Origin: Pyrenochaeta sp. MPI-SDFR-AT-0127
Lineage: Eukaryota > Ascomycota > Dothideomycetes > Pleosporales > Cucurbitariaceae
Reading direction: 5' to 3'
DNA length: 64,000 bases
NCBI GenBank assembly: GCA_020747015.1
Contig: JAGTJM010000003.1
Coordinates: forward strand, 186,001 to 250,000
How positions within the stretch are numbered: the stretch's first letter is position 1; every line of letters starts with the position of its first letter. The position numbers were made by a program, and so were the translations under genes. This document shows positions 1-10,546 of the stretch, piece by piece. The notes below the pieces were generated by a model. It made no database searches and was not told where the DNA came from. It saw only the letters and a list, made by a program, of their open reading frames with translations.

Positions 1-302
1 CGCCCTTCCAGCTGGATCTTTAGTTTGGAAGTCCACACCCCATTGTACCGCTGTAGTTGAAGACGCGTTGATGAGTTTCGCCTGCGTTGCTGTAGCCTGA
101 TCTACATACTTCACGAAACCTATGCTGTCGTTAGCACTATAATCAAATTATAATATAAATGGCACGTACCGTCCGTTGGATCTTTCTCCGTAAAGAAATT
201 AAAATCGCCATAGAAGTTGGTCATGTAGTCATCCTTGAGAACATAGGCTGCTCTGCTCAATTCAAAAAAGGCCGTAGCCGAAATGAAGGTGGTAAAATGC
301 AT
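1..302 (-). CDS. GH16-type endo-beta-glucanase, 5' part only (cut by window edge)
   Basis: This is the N-terminal part of a probable secreted glycoside hydrolase family 16 enzyme, which would hydrolyse beta-1,3(4)-glucan in cell walls. Exon 1 is 302-170 and begins with a hydrophobic leader (MHFTTFISATAFFELSRA). It is followed by the typical GH16 start, with FNFFTEKDPTDG reading into GFVKYVDQA across a 50-base intron (169-120, gtacgt..catag). Exon 2 runs off the left edge at base 1. The catalytic ExDxxE core would lie outside the window and cannot be checked. The ATG at 302 is chosen because it opens the signal peptide. Family assignment rests on the short conserved start only, so the exact enzyme class is uncertain. 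Confidence 0.65.
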
Positions 303-1241
303 CGTCAAGGTGCACAAGCAAGAAAAGAATGAAGGAATGACTGCGTACTAGACGCAAGAAGAAGATAATATATGAATTCGAATGGAAGATAGGCAACAAG
401 ACTGTACTCTACTCTAATATCATTAGGTCTATCTGAGACGGCCTGCATGTATAGACCACATTGTGACTGTGGGTCACAAACACCCTGTTCTGGCACCCAT
501 AAATTCGCTCTCGAGAATCTCGCCGAGACCTACTCGACTGGTGGGCGGTTGATATCCATCATTATGCTTCGTTTCAACAAAGGAGAATGGATCTACGCTA
601 GGCATGATCCAAGTTTATCTCCGCCTAGTGTTATCAAAGGCTTTTAGCAGGAGCCACTGATAAGCGTGGAGCAAGGCTGCAAACCGCCGGGCAAGGCTGG
701 TCGAATGTTTGACTAGGCATGCAATGTTTCAAGGGAAATGGAAAGGGTAGGCCGCCGAAGTTTGGACCGCGGCGCTTGAAACAGGTACGAGCGCGGATAC
801 AGGCACATTACGTGGCCAAGCCTGGACGGCCCGTTGTTGCATTATGCCACTTGCTCATGGTATTTCTAGAGATTGTGGGCTTTGATTCGATATGGCGATG
901 TTGAAACATGGAGTGCTTGAAGTTGTGATGGAGGAGGTTAACTGCTGGCCAATACCCGAGCTGGCGCTTGCGAAGCGAGCCCTGTCCTGAAACCACTACT
1001 CGCCAACGCATTTGTTTGTGCGTGAAATGTTCCATTGATCCTCTGAGTGGTCGCCAGTAAAGTATGTCGGCGGATACATATGTGCTTGTTGGTGGAGGAT
1101 AAGAAATGCAAACTCGATGGAAAAGGCAGTGAAGCATACCATAACGTACATGCGCATTATCGGTGAGGATCGCACAATGTATATTGGTTACATTTCCGGC
1201 ATTATCTATCATTATGCGGCAATTCATGAACGCTTTTAGAT
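303..1241. other. Intergenic region, GH16 promoter to ERG10 3' end
   Basis: This stretch holds the upstream region of the GH16 gene and the 3' flank of ERG10. Open frames here are short, lack similarity I can recognise and have no plausible splice partners. I see no gene, RNA or repeat. Confidence 0.5.
366..372 (-). promoter_or_regulatory. TATA-like element upstream of the GH16 gene
   Basis: On the minus strand this reads TATATTA, about 64 bases before the ATG at 302. It is the only obvious TATA-like element near that start, but the surroundings are AT-rich, so the match could be chance. Confidence 0.25.
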
Positions 1242-2664
1242 CTACTGCAGCGACTCGACAACAATGGCTGAAGCACCACCACCGCCGTTGCAGATACCAG
1301 CACATCCAATCTTGCCCTTCTTCTCTCTCAACACATTAAGTAACGTGGTCGTGATCCTGGCTCCTGAAGCACCCAATGCATGACCGAGGGCAACGGCACC
1401 ACCGTGGAGGTTAACTTTGTCTTCACTGATGCCTAGGATCTTCATGTTCGATAACGCAACCACGCTGAAGGCTTCGTTGATTTCGAATGCATCGACAGCA
1501 GACAAATCTACCTTGGCGTGCTTCAGAGCCTTGGGCATGGCAAGAGCAGGCGCAGTGGTGAACTTGGAAGGATTCTGCTCCGCATCACCCCAGCCAAGAA
1601 TCTTTGCGATGGGCTTCAGGTTGTGTGCTTTGACAGCGGCTTCGGAAGCGAGGACAAGAGCGGCAGCGCCATCGGAGAGCGGTGAGGCGTTGGCAGCAGT
1701 TACGGTTCCGTCTTTAGGCTTGAACGAAGGGCGCAGCGTACGCGTCTTGGACTCGTTGAACTAGGATGGATTAGTAAACCAAGTCCAAGAGATTAGTGAA
1801 CATGAGAATGGACTGCAACACTCACGTTCTTTGGCTCATCGTCCCGATCGACAGTGACAGGAGGCTTACCACGCCCTACTGTAACCTCAATGGGAGCGAT
1901 TTCCTCCTTGAACCAGCCAGCCTCATGTGCAGCAATGGCTTTCTTGTAGGATCGGATGCAGTACTCGTCTTGATCCTCGCGGGTGAAACCATGGTCTTCT
2001 GCACACTCTTCACCCTGGAGACCCATATGCTCCTTCTTGTACGCGTCCGTCAGGCCATCCTTTAGCACACCATCAACGAGAGGCTGATCGCCAAACTTGG
2101 CGCCAGTCCTCAAGTTGGGCAGATAGTGGGGGGTGTTTGACATGCTCTCTGTGCCTGCAGCCACAACGATATCCGCATTGCCGGTTATGATGGTTTGGGC
2201 GCCAATAATGAGTGCCTTGATCGAGGAGGCACAGACCTTGTTGATGGTAGTGGCGATGGTCGACTCGGGGAGGCCAGCACCAATGGCACACTGGCGGGCA
2301 GGGTTCTGGCCAAGGCTGTCATAATACGTCAATGGACCTCGTAGAGATACACGGAAGATGGTCGTACTTTGCGGAAAGGACATTGCCTACGAAGACTTCC
2401 TGAACATCCTCTGGCTTGACGCCCGCACGTTCAACAGCAGCTATATGGCTATGTTAGTTCAATGCCAGGAATTTGAAATGCCAAAAAGATGTTGCTTACC
2501 TTTGATAGCATGAGAACCAAGTTGGATAGCACTCAAACTCGAAAGAGAGCTGTTGTGGTGTGAGTCTGATGGTTGTTGCCCCTCACTATTCACACTTACC
2601 CCAAAAACATGCCCGTAGGCGTGCGGGCGGCGGACACGATGTAAACAGGAGGGAGGGAAGACAT
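1242..2664 (-). CDS. ERG10: Acetyl-CoA C-acetyltransferase (cytosolic thiolase)
   Basis: The enzyme condenses two acetyl-CoA to acetoacetyl-CoA, the first step of the mevalonate/ergosterol pathway. Five exons (2664-2600, 2549-2500, 2440-2368, 2315-1826, 1760-1242) give 398 residues, the usual thiolase length. The start MSSLPPVYIVSAARTPTG is typical of thiolases. The acyl-accepting cysteine is C91 (NKVCASS), the catalytic histidine H353 (GHALGASGA) and the second cysteine C383 (CNGGGG). The C-terminus ESLQ is not a peroxisomal PTS1 signal, so the cytosolic sterol-pathway isoform is more likely than a beta-oxidation thiolase. The four introns are 50-65 bases. The gene diverges from SNU114 across 311 bases. 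Confidence 0.95.
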
Positions 2665-2975
2665 TTTTGAGTATCTTGGATGTGACTTGCAACTGGCAGA
2701 ATGCAAGAAGTGAAATCAAAGCTGTCCTCCCAACAAAAGCAGACGAGGCCTTTTTCAATGTTAGTTCCTCACAACCAGGGCGTGCATGGGGGCGCCTGTC
2801 CCTGCAGCAAGCCAGCTCCCATTGGCCGGCGAGCTGGGCCTCTTTCACCGCCTGCGCTTGGGCCTCTTGTCCGCGGAAGCTAGGCAGAACTAATCCGCCG
2901 GGCCTGGGAACTTTTGCGATTAGCTTCGACCTTTACGCGCATCATTGCCCGCTGCATTTACGCGTACCCGCCGCC
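2665..2975. promoter_or_regulatory. Shared divergent promoter of ERG10 and SNU114
   Basis: Only 311 bases separate the start codons of the divergent genes ERG10 (minus) and SNU114 (plus), so both promoters must lie here. I see no clear TATA box or named transcription-factor site. Short open frames in it have no support. Confidence 0.5.
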
Positions 2976-5900
2976 ATGGATGACCTTTATGACGAGTAAG
3001 CTCTGACCAGGACTCGAGGCCATTGCGCGACTGACGAGGAGCAGGTTTGGAAATTTCATTGGCGAAGCCGAGTCCGATGACGATGTCCATACAGACGGCG
3101 ATGCAGCGGACGCCTATGTCCTGGATGAGGACGAGGACGACGTCGAGGTGAATGACCAGCAGCTCATGGAGGTCGACGAAGGCCCTTCCAATGCTGTAGT
3201 TCTCCATGAAGACAAGCAGTACTACCCCTCTGCATCCGATGTATACGGCCCAGATGTCGAAGTGCTGGTACAAGAGGAGGATACCCAGTCGCTGGCCCAG
3301 CCCATCATTGCGCCAGTTGTTCAGAAGAAGTTTACGGTTCAAGAGACGGACCTGCCACCAGTACATCACTCGCGGGAGCTTTTGACGGATCTGATGAACT
3401 TTCCAGATCAAATACGGAACATTGCGATTGCTGGACACTTGCATCATGGAAAGACGACATTTATGGATATGTTGGTGATGGAGACACACGATATCCAGGA
3501 CCGACTAGACTACAAGAAGGGCCGCAAGCGCGAGGAACAACTCCGATATACAGACGTACACGTGCTCGAACGCGAACGAGGGCTATCGATCAAAGCTGCG
3601 CCGATGAGCTTAGTGCTACAGAACACAAAGTTAAAGTCACATCTGTTCAACATACTGGACACTCCCGGACATGTCAACTTTGCAGATGAGGTTGCGGCTT
3701 CGTTGCGCCTGGTCGACGGTGTAGTTCTTGTCGTGGATGTGGTGGAAGGCGTGCAGATCAACACGGAGCAGATTATCAAGCACGCCGTGCTGGAAGACCT
3801 ACCCCTGACACTTGTCGTCAACAAGATGGACCGATTGATCCTCGAGCTGAAGCTACCTCCAAGCGATGCCTACTTCAAGATCAAGCACGTTATCGAGGAG
3901 GTCAACACAATTATTGAGAACACAATCCCAGGCAAGGGTGAGAGCAGACGAGTGAGTCCTGAGAAAGGCAATGTTGCTTTCGCTTGCGGCAGTATGCGGT
4001 GGTGTTTCACAATCCAGTCATTCGCCAAGATGTATTCCGACTTCTACCCAGGACCATCGAGGCTTCCAGGATTTGGCGTGCCGATGAAGGGCTTAGATGT
4101 TGACAAGTTCGCGATGCGACTCTGGGGTGACATCTTTTACAATCCTGGAAGTCGGAAGTTCAGTCGCAAGAGGCAAGAAGAGGGGTCACAGCGATCGTTT
4201 GTTCACTGGATACTGGAGCCCGTCTACAAGATCTACTCCCACACCCTCAGTGAGAGTTCAGATGATTTGAAGGATACGCTGGAAGCTCTGGGTATCCGGT
4301 TGAAGCCTTCAGAATATAAGACCGATGCAAAGGAATTGATGCGACTAGTGTGCCAGCAATACTTTGGACCATCTCTTGGTTTCGTGGACATGATTACCAA
4401 ACATGTCCCATCGCCTACCGAAGGTGCGAAGCGATTATTGCAAAGACACTATACTGGACCTTTGGATTCGAAGACTGCGGAAGCCATGGAGAAGTGCGAC
4501 CAGAACGGGCCTCTAGTGGTACACGTCACAAAACTCTTCAATGCCACAGATGCGAAATCATTCACAGCATTGGGTAGAGTCTTGAGTGGCACCGCAACGA
4601 ACCCACAATCGGTACGCGTCCTCGGTGAAGGTTACACGCTTGAGGATGAGGAAGACATGGTGGTCGCAACCATTACGGATACATGGATAGCTGAATCAAG
4701 ATACAATATTCCCGTTAGCGGCGTACCAGCAGGAAATTGGGTATTACTGGGCGGTGTCGACAATTCAATTGTCAAGACGGCGACTATCGTTGCCACTAAG
4801 CTTCCTGAAGACGAGGACGCCTATATTTTCCGTCCCATCCGCCATTTCTTCGAGTCAGTTTTCAAAGTCGCCGTCGAACCTATCAATCCGTCCGAACTCC
4901 CAAAGATGCTTGACGGTCTTCGCAAGATCAATAAATCGTATCCTCTCATTACCACGAAGGTCGAGGAGTCCGGGGAGCACGTTGTCCTTGGAACCGGTGA
5001 GCTGTACATGGACTGCGTACTGCATGATCTGAGACGACTGTACGCCGATATGGAGATCAAGGTCTCCGACCCTGTCACACGATTCTGCGAGACGGTCGTG
5101 GAGATGTCTGCTATCAAGTGCTACGCCCTTACACCGAACAAGAAGAACAAACTTACCATGATCGCCGAGCCTTTAGATCCGGGCATTGCAGAGGACATCG
5201 AAGCTGGGAAAGTCAACATCAAGGACCCTGTCCGCGTGGTTGGCAAGTTCTTCGAAGAGAATTACGGCTACGACTTGCTTGCTTCGCGCAACATCTGGGC
5301 GTTTGGGCCTGATGATATGGGTGCCAATATTCTCCAGAACGACACCCTCCCATCAGAAGTTGACACTAAGACACTCCGCACAGTACGAGACACTCTCAGG
5401 CAGGGATTCAGCTGGGCAACTCGTGAAGGGCCGCTCTGCGAAGAGCCTATACGCAATACCAAATTCCGCATCACCGATGTCGAACTGGCGCCAGAAGCGA
5501 TATTCCGAGGAGGCGGTCAGATTATCCCAACTAGCCGACGCGCATGCTATTCGAGTTTCCTCATGGCGAGTCCAAGGCTCATGGAGCCGGTGTACTCGTG
5601 CAGTATGGTTGGTCCGGCGGACACAAAGAGCAGTCTGTACACAGTGTTGGCACGAAGAAGAGGCCATGTACTGCAGGACGGCCCTATTGCTGGCACTCCG
5701 CTCTACAATGTTCGAGGTCTCATTCCAGTCATTGACTCATTTGGTTTTGAAACCGATTTAAGGATTCACACGCAAGGCCAAGTGTCCCTCTCCCTGGTGT
5801 TTGATCGTTGGTCCATTGTTCCGGGTGACCCACTCGACAAAGAGATCACCACTCGGCCACTTGAGCCTGCGACCGCACAACAATTAGCACGCGATTTTGT

Positions 5901-6009
5901 ACTCAAAACAAGGAGACGAAAGGGTCTCGCGGAAGACGTCACAATTAGCAAGTTCTTGGAACCGGAGCTCTTCAGAAGTTTGAAGGAGAGCGGCGTGCTT
6001 GATGGTTAG
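2976..6009 (+). CDS. SNU114: U5 snRNP GTPase, EF-2 like (Snu114)
   Basis: Snu114 is the EF-2-like GTPase of the U5 snRNP that governs Brr2 and spliceosome activation and disassembly in the nucleus. Exon 1 is 2976-2995 and exon 2 is 3045-6009, with a 49-base intron in codon 7, giving 994 residues. The spliced N-terminus MDDLYDEFGNFIGE is the family hallmark and fixes the start. An acidic N-terminal stretch precedes the G domain, with G1 GHLHHGKT at 137-144, G3 DTPGH at 212-216 and G4 NKMD at 266-269. EF-2-like domains II-V follow to the end. The acidic extension and the GHLHHGKT form separate it from cytosolic EF-2. The long second exon has no break. Confidence 0.96.
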
Positions 6010-6787
6010 ATGAGGTAGAGAGTGTATGATATACATTGGAGTATGGCGATAGGCGCATAGGGAGATAAAAGCATCCCGAGGAATATATCGCAAGCGTGTG
6101 TATGGGTGACTCGAATCGAATATACCCATTCAACGTCATCACAACTTTAAGCTGCTTGAATTACCAAGATTCTGTGCACTTGTACCAATCCTTTCGCCAT
6201 ACTCTTTGTTCAGTGTCCAACTGCCCTTGCACTACATCTGTTTTCCTCGTTGCCCCTTCCCATATTTTAACATTCTACAGGACCATGCCATCTTCTCCCC
6301 TCGAACACAAGCCGTCAAGTTGCATATAATATTTCCCCCCCTTGTCTTCGTACCTCATGACTGCTCCTTATACATGAAATCAAGGATATACGAAAAGCAC
6401 CCGCGAGTGGGTAAACGGGCAAGACGATAATGAGACCAGTGTGCCTCGGGAGTTCTCGATGTGAAAATCTATTTCTCTTGAAATATCAGGGAATAAATGT
6501 ATGAAATATGTATTTGTGTTTGCATTTTTGGCGGGACAACAGGTCAGATACAGGTATTGATTGACGCGTTGTGACACAAAGCACCAGCAGTGTATTTGTG
6601 ATATGAGGAAAAGTAGACTGAATCCATATGTGTTTGTTGAAATAACTGCATAGATAGTACGGGGGTATCAAAACTAAAAAAAAAAATACTGGACCGTAGG
6701 GGTAGATCAAGAGCGCTACGCGATGCCCAAATGCTAGAAGATCAAAGAGGGCATCCACCTATTTGGTCTAAAACCGTGCTCTATTCA
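6010..6787. other. Intergenic region between convergent SNU114 and RTC4
   Basis: This is the shared 3' flank of two convergent genes. It is AT-rich with short A-runs (for example around 6677) compatible with polyadenylation regions. I see no gene in it. Confidence 0.5.
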
Positions 6788-8452
6788 TCACCCATGATGA
6801 TAATCATTGGCGTCGTCATCACTGTCATACTGCGCTTCGACCTTATCCTCAATTTCCTCGTTTAACAGAATTCCCATTTCATACGTCTTTTCTCTGATCT
6901 CCTCTGCCTCGTCCCTGTCAGCCTTGCAATCCTCCATTATAAGTAGGATTGCAATCTCAGGGACAAGGACGGCCTGTATGAAGGCTGCGGGGCCAGATGC
7001 CTGCACGACAGGGTCTTTGCAGTTCTTGATCTCGTTCTTAAGTATTTTCATTATACTTTCGGTTATCGCTCGCCTGCCATGTGGGCCGTAGTAGCCAGGA
7101 TATGTGGCCTGGCCGTCGAGCGCATATGAATCTAGCTCTCTCTGTATATCTTCAGATAAATCTTTCCGCCTCGAAGGTACTGCTGCGGCTTTCCCCGTCA
7201 ACGCTATAGGCTCATAGCGATCTCTATATTCGCTAAGCCGATCGTTGTTAAGCACCTGGAATAGGTCCATTCTATGCTTTTGAATTCGCTTGGGAAGCGT
7301 GTCCCAGTCAATCGTCGGGTAGCCTTCCCTGTCATAGTCTTCTTGTGCAGACTTCCTCCTGTGCACATTGCAAAAAGCTGTATGATTCTTGATGGTCTTA
7401 TCCTTGCCTTTCCAGAACTCCCAATAGTCTTCCAATTCCACCGTTTCTTTACACAACGCACACAATGTACCCTCTTCCTCTTCCTGAGGAAGCTGATCTA
7501 TGTAGTCGTGGATCTTATCGAGGGCCTGCTGAGGAGCACTGGATTCAGGTTGCGAGGATAGTGGCGCCTGATCTTGCACCCATTGGTCAAGTTGATGAAG
7601 TAGACGAGCAGCTTTCGATGGTTCGTCGAGCATATTGTTCAATTCAGCATCTCCCATTGTAGTAGGCTTTGAGCTCCCTGTTTTCTCTTTTGAGAGTTTC
7701 GGTTTATGTTCGATAGTCCTCAATTCTGGATCATGTACCTTCGTCACTGCAGCCTTAACAGCATGTTCTGGCTCTTCCAAGCTGATCATAGACGCATCTG
7801 ACACATCATCATGCTCTTGTAACTCTACTTTGTGTTTCCGTGTGTAACTGATCTTCCCTTTGGCTCGCCGCGGGCTCTGGGATGGTCCGGGATCAGACTT
7901 CTTTGCGGGTAGCACATGTATATTCGTGAGAGTAGATGGCCCGCTGCGCTTTGCCCCATAGTGAGTCCTCTGCTTTCTCGGCGGGGGCTCGCCTAACTCG
8001 TCGTCAAAATCCCATGCTTTGGCTTCCGATGCTTCACTCGTAGACTGTGTTGATGACGCATTCTCCTTATTGTCCTCGATGCCCCTCTTCGCTTTGTCGG
8101 TCTTGCCAATTCTGTACAGTCCTTTGAGAGGTGTTCGGATAACTGATCCCTTTTTATTAGTTTTTCTTTGCGGCTGCTTCAATTCAGTATCTGTGTCGGT
8201 CGAGGCCGCTGGTAGCTTGCGTTTTACGGAGGGCGATGGCCGCGCTGGGGGCCGTTGTAATTCTTCATCTGATGACATAGGTTCAGCGTTGATGAGTGCT
8301 TCCTCTATGTCTTTCGCTCTCTTCGACTTCAAACTGGCGTTCGGTCTTCCCTTGCTAGCCGGTTCCTCATGGTGGTCATCATTCGCATGCGGCTTCCCGC
8401 CAACTGTCTTCAGGAGTGGAGGCGCGTTTCTTCTGGTCAGCCCAGAAGCCAT
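6788..8452 (-). CDS. RTC4: Rtc4-family protein (restriction of telomere capping)
   Basis: This single-exon gene encodes about 554 residues. The first 330 or so are charged and low in complexity, with KR-rich patches fitting nuclear localisation. The C-terminal part is a folded domain that I recognise as the fungal Rtc4 domain. It begins at a CxxC segment (TLCALCKETVELEDYW), continues through an HxAFC-like element (NHTAFCNVHRR), and ends with a helical segment (YYGPHGRRAITESIMK, AAFIQAVLVPEIAILLIMED). In yeast RTC4 was named from a telomere-capping genetic screen; its biochemical role is unknown. The start at 8452 (MASGLTRRNAPPLLK) is preferred over an upstream in-frame start at 8518, because the extra 22 residues look like untranslated leader. 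Family call is from memory of the domain. Confidence 0.75.
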   Translation of the reverse strand: MASGLTRRNAPPLLKTVGGKPHANDDHHEEPASKGRPNASLKSKRAKDIEEALINAEPMSSDEELQRPPARPSPSVKRKLPAASTDTDTELKQPQRKTNKKGSVIRTPLKGLYRIGKTDKAKRGIEDNKENASSTQSTSEASEAKAWDFDDELGEPPPRKQRTHYGAKRSGPSTLTNIHVLPAKKSDPGPSQSPRRAKGKISYTRKHKVELQEHDDVSDASMISLEEPEHAVKAAVTKVHDPELRTIEHKPKLSKEKTGSSKPTTMGDAELNNMLDEPSKAARLLHQLDQWVQDQAPLSSQPESSAPQQALDKIHDYIDQLPQEEEEGTLCALCKETVELEDYWEFWKGKDKTIKNHTAFCNVHRRKSAQEDYDREGYPTIDWDTLPKRIQKHRMDLFQVLNNDRLSEYRDRYEPIALTGKAAAVPSRRKDLSEDIQRELDSYALDGQATYPGYYGPHGRRAITESIMKILKNEIKNCKDPVVQASGPAAFIQAVLVPEIAILLIMEDCKADRDEAEEIREKTYEMGILLNEEIEDKVEAQYDSDDDANDYHHG

Positions 8453-9009
8453 TGCTGCACACAATGGGCGAGTCTTTTGGACGTACACAAACACAAAAGA
8501 AAGGAACGAATGACACAATGCAGATATTTGTCAATGCGGGTCAATATCCCAGACATGAGAGCAAAGCGGGACGCGCCTTTACTCGCGAACGCGAACCGCG
8601 GCAGTGCACGGTTGCGCCTTCCCACCTGATTTATGTCTCCATGTGTCCACCGAGCCTGAAGCCTAGGATTGTAGAGACATGGTTCAATACTATACACCCA
8701 TAGTCTTGAACAAAAGACAATATTCACAACTAATAGCACAGTCAGTGTATTCCTTGACGGCTTCATCATGGCAAGATGTTGAAAGCACCAATGTAAAGCG
8801 AGCCTGCACTGCAGTGCTGCAAATCCTCTCTTGCGCAGTGATCTTTTCAAACGGGTTGCATTATGTCCATTGTCTTTACCCAAATTAGATGGATATTATA
8901 TCAGACTTTTCCATGCTTCAATTGGGTGAAGACTAAAAAACTGCCTGAGGCATCAAGTCAAAGGATACGCTAGTGTTGTTATCGATAAGCTCCACCAAAA
9001 AAGTTCACC
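8453..9009. promoter_or_regulatory. Divergent intergenic region, RTC4 / RCL1
   Basis: These 557 bases separate two divergent start codons and must contain both promoters. No clear binding sites or genes were seen; short open frames overlap RTC4 antisense. Confidence 0.4.
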
Positions 9010-10317
9010 ATGCTCGAACTCAGCAGCTTCTACACCTCGCAAAGCTCCAGTCTCCTTGAACACCACCCGGCCCAATATCTCTTCCAAACCCTCACAATGG
9101 CAGCAGACGAATCACTCCAGCAGCCTCTAAACTTCACTGGCCACCGTCAGTTAATCACACGCCTCCTCCTCTCCACGCTCACAGGCCGACCCGTTCGCAT
9201 ATCGCAAATCCGCTCCACCTCGACAAACCCAGGACTCACGCGCCATGAAACGAATTTCATTCGTCTCCTTGACGCCATCACCAATGGTAGTCAAATACAA
9301 TTCAGCATGACCGGTACTACGCTTGTGTACAGACCTGGTCTCATCACCGGCTCTGCAGAAGGACTAGGCGCAAGCGGAGGCGTAATACGGCATGAGATAC
9401 CGGCCGAGTGCAGAAAACGGGGTGTGAGTTGGTGGCTGGTTCCACTGTGTGTACTGGCGCCGTTCAGTAAAGGAAACATGAACATTACCTTCCACGGCGA
9501 AGGATGTGTAACCAGCGCGACCCAAGCCGGCGACATCTCGGCAGACACAGTGCGAACCGCCATCCTTCCCTTGTACAAAAACTTCGGAATAGACCGCAAC
9601 ATTGAGCTGCGCATCTTGAAGCGCTCGTGTGCCCCCGCTGGAGGCAAGGGAGCAGGCGGCGAAGTGCAACTAGTGTTCAATCACCAAGTGCGGTTACCCA
9701 AGACACTACACTTGTTGAATCCAGGGAGGGTGAAGAAGATAAGAGGTGTAGCGTATTGTATCGAGGTACCCAAATCGAACAACGAACGCATGATCTTCGA
9801 GGCCCGCGGAATTCTGAACAAGTTTGTACCAGATACATACATCTTCTCTGATGCTTCGCCCGCACCCCTCATACCTACGACTATCAAAGGGCATTCCAGT
9901 GGGAAAGTCAAGGGTGCCGTGGGCTTTGGATTGAGCCTGGTAGCAGAGTCAAGCACAGGATGTATCTATTCAGCGGACGTCTGCTCGCCACCAGATGGTG
10001 GTGTTCCGGCTGATGAGATTGGCAAGCAGTGCGCATATCAACTGTTGGAGAAGATTAGCCAGGCTGGATGTGTGGAGAGCGTAGCAGCACCAACGGTTTT
10101 GTTGCTCATGGCCATGGGTTCTGAAGACGTGGGGCGAGTCGCGCTCGGTAGGGATATCCTAGCGAGCGAGGAGATTATACAACTAGCGAGAGATTCAAAG
10201 GTCTTTGGTGGAAGTGGCTGGGGCTTTCGAGAAAACAGCGGTGAAAACGAAAGGGGCGAGATTGTTGTCAGCGTGGTGGGGAGAGGTGTAGGTAACGTTG
10301 GCAGAAAGGTTGCGTAA
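9010..10317 (+). CDS. RCL1: RNA 3'-terminal phosphate cyclase-like protein Rcl1
   Basis: Rcl1 is a nucleolar protein of the SSU processome needed for early pre-18S rRNA cleavage, working with the GTPase Bms1. The intronless frame encodes 435 residues. The cyclase fold is clear: TGHRQLITRLLLSTLTGRPV near the start, NPGLTRHETNFIRLLDAITNGS, a FSMTGTTLVYRPG strand, and an RSCAPAGGKGAGGEVQL loop where true cyclases have a related glycine-rich segment. Similarity is closer to Rcl1 than to catalytic RtcA, and I do not see the RtcA catalytic histidine motif. The family usually starts close to the cyclase fold, so the in-frame ATG at 9097 (MAADESLQQPLNF) is probably the true start; 9010 is the first ATG. 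C-terminal Gly/Val-rich extension is short. Confidence 0.9.
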   Translation: MLELSSFYTSQSSSLLEHHPAQYLFQTLTMAADESLQQPLNFTGHRQLITRLLLSTLTGRPVRISQIRSTSTNPGLTRHETNFIRLLDAITNGSQIQFSMTGTTLVYRPGLITGSAEGLGASGGVIRHEIPAECRKRGVSWWLVPLCVLAPFSKGNMNITFHGEGCVTSATQAGDISADTVRTAILPLYKNFGIDRNIELRILKRSCAPAGGKGAGGEVQLVFNHQVRLPKTLHLLNPGRVKKIRGVAYCIEVPKSNNERMIFEARGILNKFVPDTYIFSDASPAPLIPTTIKGHSSGKVKGAVGFGLSLVAESSTGCIYSADVCSPPDGGVPADEIGKQCAYQLLEKISQAGCVESVAAPTVLLLMAMGSEDVGRVALGRDILASEEIIQLARDSKVFGGSGWGFRENSGENERGEIVVSVVGRGVGNVGRKVA

Positions 10318-10546
10318 ATTTGATGTTGCTCAAGGGCAAGTAGTTTTGAGTGAACAAATATGATACCCCCCTTTCCCTCGATTGGCCTCTGCGAATATGC
10401 AACCTGAAGGTATTCACTCATATATACATCCCCGTATTGTCCGGCCACTGAAGGCAATTCTGTAAAGAGAGGACGCCGCCCAATGATTGATTCGTGATGA
10501 AAACAATAGCGCGTACAAAAAACCCAGATCAAGGCACAAGACGACT

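Noticed and set aside
808..1305. 165-codon minus-strand frame next to ERG10
   Set aside because: Cys/His/Trp-rich composition without motif, partly overlapping the ERG10 3' end in another frame.
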